Shown in pieces: positions 5,107 to 8,045 of a stretch of 8,045 nucleotides of DNA. Position 1 is the first letter of the stretch. Every line of letters starts with the position of its first letter. Source of the stretch: Candidatus Latescibacterota bacterium (lineage in GTDB: Bacteria; Latescibacterota; Latescibacteria; Latescibacterales; Latescibacteraceae); NCBI GenBank assembly GCA_018656855.1, contig JABHYP010000119.1, forward strand, positions 1 to 8,045, given 5' to 3'. Below the pieces are notes generated by a model that was given only the letters and a program-made list of their open reading frames with translations, was not told where the DNA came from and searched no databases. A program made the position numbers and the translations under genes.

Positions 5107-7188
5107 ATGTCTAAAGAAAAAACTTACATAAACAGGGAAATAAGTTGGCTTTCATTTAATGAGAGAGTTTTGCAGGAAGCAGCAGACCCTGTAACACCTC
5201 TAATTGAACGGTTAAAATTCCTAGGTATTTTTTCCTCAAATCTTGATGAATTTTTCAGAGTAAGAGTCGCAACAATCAAGCGTATTATGAAAGAGGGAAA
5301 AAAGGCAAAAGTATTGCTTGGAGAAAATCCGGTAAAAATTTTTAATGAAATTGAACAGACAGTAATAAAACAACAGGAAACATTCGATGAAATATACAGA
5401 AACATTCTTAAAGAGCTTGAAAAAAATAAAGTTTTTATTATAAACGAAAAACAACTTACCAGTGAACAGGGTGAACATGTCAAAGAATATTTTCATCATA
5501 AAGTCCGCCCAACTCTTTTTCCTGTAATGATTGATAACCTCGATGAATTTCCTGTTTTACATGAACGCTCGATCTATCTTGCAATTCGCCTCCGAAAGAA
5601 ATCTTCTTCACGTACCTCGAAACATGCAATAATAGAAGTTCCTTCACAAATACTTTCACGGTTTCTTGTACTGCCCGAAAAAGATGGGAATACCTTCATT
5701 ATTTTGCTCGATGATGTAATAAGATTCAGTCTTGATGTTATATTTTCAATGTTTGGCTTTACAATATTTGAGGCTTATACGATTAAACTGACGAGGGATG
5801 CAGAACTTGATTTTGACGATGATATAACAATGAGTTTTTTTGAAATAGTTTCAAAAAGCTTAAAACAGAGAAAAAAAGGCTCGCCGGTACGTTTTATATA
5901 TGACTGCGAGATACCGTTAAATTTCTTAAAAATATTAATCAAAAAAAATAATCTGACCGGCACAGATACTCTTATTCCCGGAGGAAGGTATCATAATTTC
6001 AAGGATTTTATGAATTTCCCTTCCGTGGGATTACCTGATCTTCACAATAATCCTATGTCACCTCTGCCTCATAAAGATTTAGATACCCGCAAAAGCATTC
6101 TGAGCGCTATGCGTAAAAAAGACATACTACTGCACTTTCCTTATCAGTCTTTTCATTATGTCACTGATTTACTGAGAGAAGCCTCATTAGATCCCAGAGT
6201 AATTTCTATAAAGATGACACTTTACAGGGTGGCAAATAATTCGAGTGTAGTAAATGCTCTCATACGGGCTGTAAGGAATGGTAAATCGGTAACCGTTGTA
6301 ATGGAGCTTCAGGCAAGATTTGATGAAGAAGCAAATATCTTCTGGACAAACAGGTTAAGGGAAGAAGGCGCACATATAATTCACGGTGTTCCCAACCTTA
6401 AGGTTCATTCAAAAATGTGTCTGATAACAAGGAAAGAGAAAAACGGACTGGCTCATTATGTTAACATCGGAACCGGAAACTACAATGAAAATACGGCAAG
6501 ACTTTATAGCGACCACAGCCTGTTGACTGTGGATAAAAGAATATCCCGCGAGGTAATCAAACTTTTTAATTTCTTTGTAAATAACTATAAAACTGGCACA
6601 TATAAATATTTGCTCGTTTCACCATTCACCCTGCGCAAGAAATTAAATTCTTTGATAAAAAATGAAATAAAAAATGCTCAAAATGGCAAAGAAGCCTACA
6701 TGATTATTAAAGTAAACAGCCTGTTTGACAAGCAAATAATTGACAATCTCTATGCAGCAGGCAGAGCAGGAGTTAAAATCAGACTCATTGTTAGAGGTGT
6801 ATGTTCGCTTATACCCGGCGTTGAAGGATTAAGTGATAATATCTCTGTTGTGAGCATTCTCGACAGGTTTCTCGAACATTCAAGAATATTTGTTTTTTGC
6901 AATGGCGGCGATGAAAAATATTATATTTCTTCAGCGGACTGGATGGTAAGGAATATAGACCGCAGAGTAGAAGTCACCTGCCCTGTTTATGATAAGAAAA
7001 TTCAAGAAGAGTTAAGGAATTTTCTTGATATTCAACTGAGAGACAATACAAAAGCACGTGAAATTACTGCCGCTCAGGACAATAGTTATAAAAGGGAGCT
7101 GGAAAACATTCCTGTCAGGGCGCAAATTGATTTCTATAATTTCATGAAAGGAAAAATTGAAGCAAAACAGCTTGATGAAAAAAAATAG
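5107..7188 (+). CDS. ppk1: Polyphosphate kinase 1
   Basis: A full-length 693-residue PPK1, the enzyme that builds long-chain polyphosphate from ATP through a phosphohistidine intermediate. The N-terminal signature INREISWLSFNERVLQEA at 8-25 fixes the start and belongs to the N domain, followed by the H domain and the two phospholipase D-like C1 and C2 domains. The active-site histidine H434 lies in KVHSKM and the second conserved histidine H591 in LEHSR; by memory of the E. coli enzyme these match H435 and H592. R374 (TLYR) and R404 (QARFDEEAN) match the basic residues of the ATP/phosphate site with the same offset of one. All key residues are present, so the enzyme should be active. The Shine-Dalgarno is weak: GGGA ends only 2 nt before the ATG. 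parA-like is 108 nt upstream and the CHAD gene 83 nt downstream. Confidence 0.97.
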   Translation: MSKEKTYINREISWLSFNERVLQEAADPVTPLIERLKFLGIFSSNLDEFFRVRVATIKRIMKEGKKAKVLLGENPVKIFNEIEQTVIKQQETFDEIYRNILKELEKNKVFIINEKQLTSEQGEHVKEYFHHKVRPTLFPVMIDNLDEFPVLHERSIYLAIRLRKKSSSRTSKHAIIEVPSQILSRFLVLPEKDGNTFIILLDDVIRFSLDVIFSMFGFTIFEAYTIKLTRDAELDFDDDITMSFFEIVSKSLKQRKKGSPVRFIYDCEIPLNFLKILIKKNNLTGTDTLIPGGRYHNFKDFMNFPSVGLPDLHNNPMSPLPHKDLDTRKSILSAMRKKDILLHFPYQSFHYVTDLLREASLDPRVISIKMTLYRVANNSSVVNALIRAVRNGKSVTVVMELQARFDEEANIFWTNRLREEGAHIIHGVPNLKVHSKMCLITRKEKNGLAHYVNIGTGNYNENTARLYSDHSLLTVDKRISREVIKLFNFFVNNYKTGTYKYLLVSPFTLRKKLNSLIKNEIKNAQNGKEAYMIIKVNSLFDKQIIDNLYAAGRAGVKIRLIVRGVCSLIPGVEGLSDNISVVSILDRFLEHSRIFVFCNGGDEKYYISSADWMVRNIDRRVEVTCPVYDKKIQEELRNFLDIQLRDNTKAREITAAQDNSYKRELENIPVRAQIDFYNFMKGKIEAKQLDEKK

Positions 7189-7228
7189 TTTCAGATTTCA
7201 AGCTCAAAGCATTTAAACATTTAGCAGC

Positions 7229-7243
7229 ATATCTTGAAGATAT
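7229..7243. repeat. Short dyad upstream of the CHAD gene
   Basis: ATATCTTGAAGATAT is a 15-bp interrupted palindrome with 7-bp arms around one base, 28 nt before the CHAD start. TATAGT (7241-7246), a possible -10 hexamer, overlaps its right arm, so it could be an operator. It lacks the T-run expected of a terminator. Chance is possible at this AT content. Confidence 0.25.
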
Positions 7244-7271
7244 AGTTTTGCGAAGTAAAATGAGGATTTGA

Positions 7272-8045
7272 ATGTTTCAAAAGAAAATGGTTAAGTATTT
7301 CAATAAAAAATTAAAAAGTATTAAGTTTAATCATGCACTAGCACTTGAGCAAAACGATTTTGACGGTGTTCATGATCTCCGCGTTGATATAAAGCGCATG
7401 AAAGCTTTTTTCAATCTGGTCGAGTCTCTTAATCCGGAATTTAACTCGAAAAATAAATTTAAATATTTCAGAAAAATAACCAAAAGCGCCGGCGGATTGA
7501 GAGATGTTCAGGTACAGCAAAAACTCGCTGAAGACATAAAAAATGCCTTGAGTCTGGAAATATATGAATATGAATCTTTTCTTAAAGATATTGAGATTGA
7601 TAATCTTGAGTCGTTCAGAAACAATTCGGAAAGAGAACTTGTTAATAAATTAGATGAAAGCGAAAAAGCTATCAAGGGTATATTAAAGAAAATTTCGCAG
7701 ATAGCTGCTGAAACGAAAGCTCAGGGGCGTTTTTATAACCTTAATAATAATATGATTCTTTTAAGTAATGATAATAATTTGGAGGAAGAAGTTCTGCACA
7801 AGGTTAGAATTCTTGCAAAAGAGACGCATTACACTATCGAGGTCATACAGCAGTGTTTTTCACTTTTTGCTGATACCGGAGACTTTGTTAAAAAGATCAA
7901 AAAAGTTCATCAGAATCTCGGCAAATGGCATGACTATGAAATCAGCCGGGCCTACCTGAGTGACTTTTTAAAAAAAACCGGAAAAAGCTCTTCTTCCGAA
8001 CCTTACCATAACGTATTGCAGTTTATTAAAAAAGAAAAGACATCA
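7272..8045 (+). CDS. CHAD-domain polyphosphate-binding protein, 3' partial
   Basis: The frame from ATG 7272 stays open for 258 codons to the window edge, so the gene continues beyond it. GAGG at 7262-7265 lies 6 nt upstream of the ATG. CHAD is an all-helical domain of two repeated bundles carrying conserved histidines and basic residues; it binds inorganic polyphosphate and targets proteins to polyP granules (family knowledge). First repeat: VHDLRVDIKRMK at 33-44 with H34, R37, K41, R42, K44, then LRDVQV at 76-81. Second repeat: LHKVRILAKETHYTIE at 175-190 with H176, R179, K183, then LGKWHDYE at 216-223. No CYTH domain precedes it: the domain starts almost at the N-terminus, so this is a stand-alone CHAD protein rather than a CYTH-CHAD fusion. 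It lies 83 nt after ppk1, the classic partner. Anything C-terminal to residue 258 is unseen. Confidence 0.88.
   Translation, partial: MFQKKMVKYFNKKLKSIKFNHALALEQNDFDGVHDLRVDIKRMKAFFNLVESLNPEFNSKNKFKYFRKITKSAGGLRDVQVQQKLAEDIKNALSLEIYEYESFLKDIEIDNLESFRNNSERELVNKLDESEKAIKGILKKISQIAAETKAQGRFYNLNNNMILLSNDNNLEEEVLHKVRILAKETHYTIEVIQQCFSLFADTGDFVKKIKKVHQNLGKWHDYEISRAYLSDFLKKTGKSSSSEPYHNVLQFIKKEKTS

Noticed and set aside
5124..5483. 119-codon minus-strand frame inside ppk1
   Set aside because: Antisense shadow of a strongly conserved gene; cysteine/serine/phenylalanine-rich low-complexity product with no motif.
7768..7959. 63-codon plus-strand frame near the right end
   Set aside because: It is in another frame of the CHAD gene, whose own frame carries conserved motifs throughout.

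Overview
This is an AT-rich bacterial window with Shine-Dalgarno motifs before most genes and few long gaps. It looks like a chromosomal segment of a low-GC, probably Gram-negative bacterium. The protein types (an OadA-like carboxyltransferase fused to a BCCP, class I PPK2, PPK1, CHAD) and an intergenic palindrome resembling ones remembered from Bacteroidetes/Ignavibacteria-type genomes suggest the FCB group. No rRNA or marker gene is present, so this placement is weak.

Layout: (1) positions 1-1200 are the 3' part of a biotin-dependent carboxyltransferase whose C-terminus is an AccB-type biotin carrier; (2) a 189-nt gap holds a nested hairpin with a T-run and a sigma70-like promoter; (3) 1390-2256 encodes a class I PPK2; (4) 2268-3047 on the minus strand encodes an HD-domain hydrolase, convergent with ppk2; (5) a 421-nt divergent intergenic region holds inverted repeats and a possible 36-residue membrane peptide; (6) 3469-4158 encodes a SixA-type histidine phosphatase with a lysine-rich tail; (7) 4357-4998 encodes an orphan ParA-type ATPase; (8) 5107-7188 encodes a full-length PPK1 with both active-site histidines; (9) 7272 to the window end is the start of a CHAD protein, open at the right edge.

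The theme from 1390 onward is inorganic polyphosphate. PPK1 would make polyP from ATP, PPK2 would use polyP to phosphorylate nucleotides, and CHAD domains bind polyP. SixA, HD and ParA proteins surround them. The ParA-type ATPase without a visible ParB is the most intriguing member: an inference worth testing is that it positions polyP granules, as other orphan ParAs position carboxysomes and chemoreceptor clusters. Two proteins carry lysine-rich ends (PPK2 N-terminus, SixA C-terminus) that could touch polyP, nucleoid DNA or the ParA partner. Gaps of 83 to 198 nt separate the plus-strand genes of the sixA-parA-ppk1-CHAD run, so co-transcription is plausible but not shown. No tRNA, rRNA, CRISPR array, insertion sequence or origin was seen.
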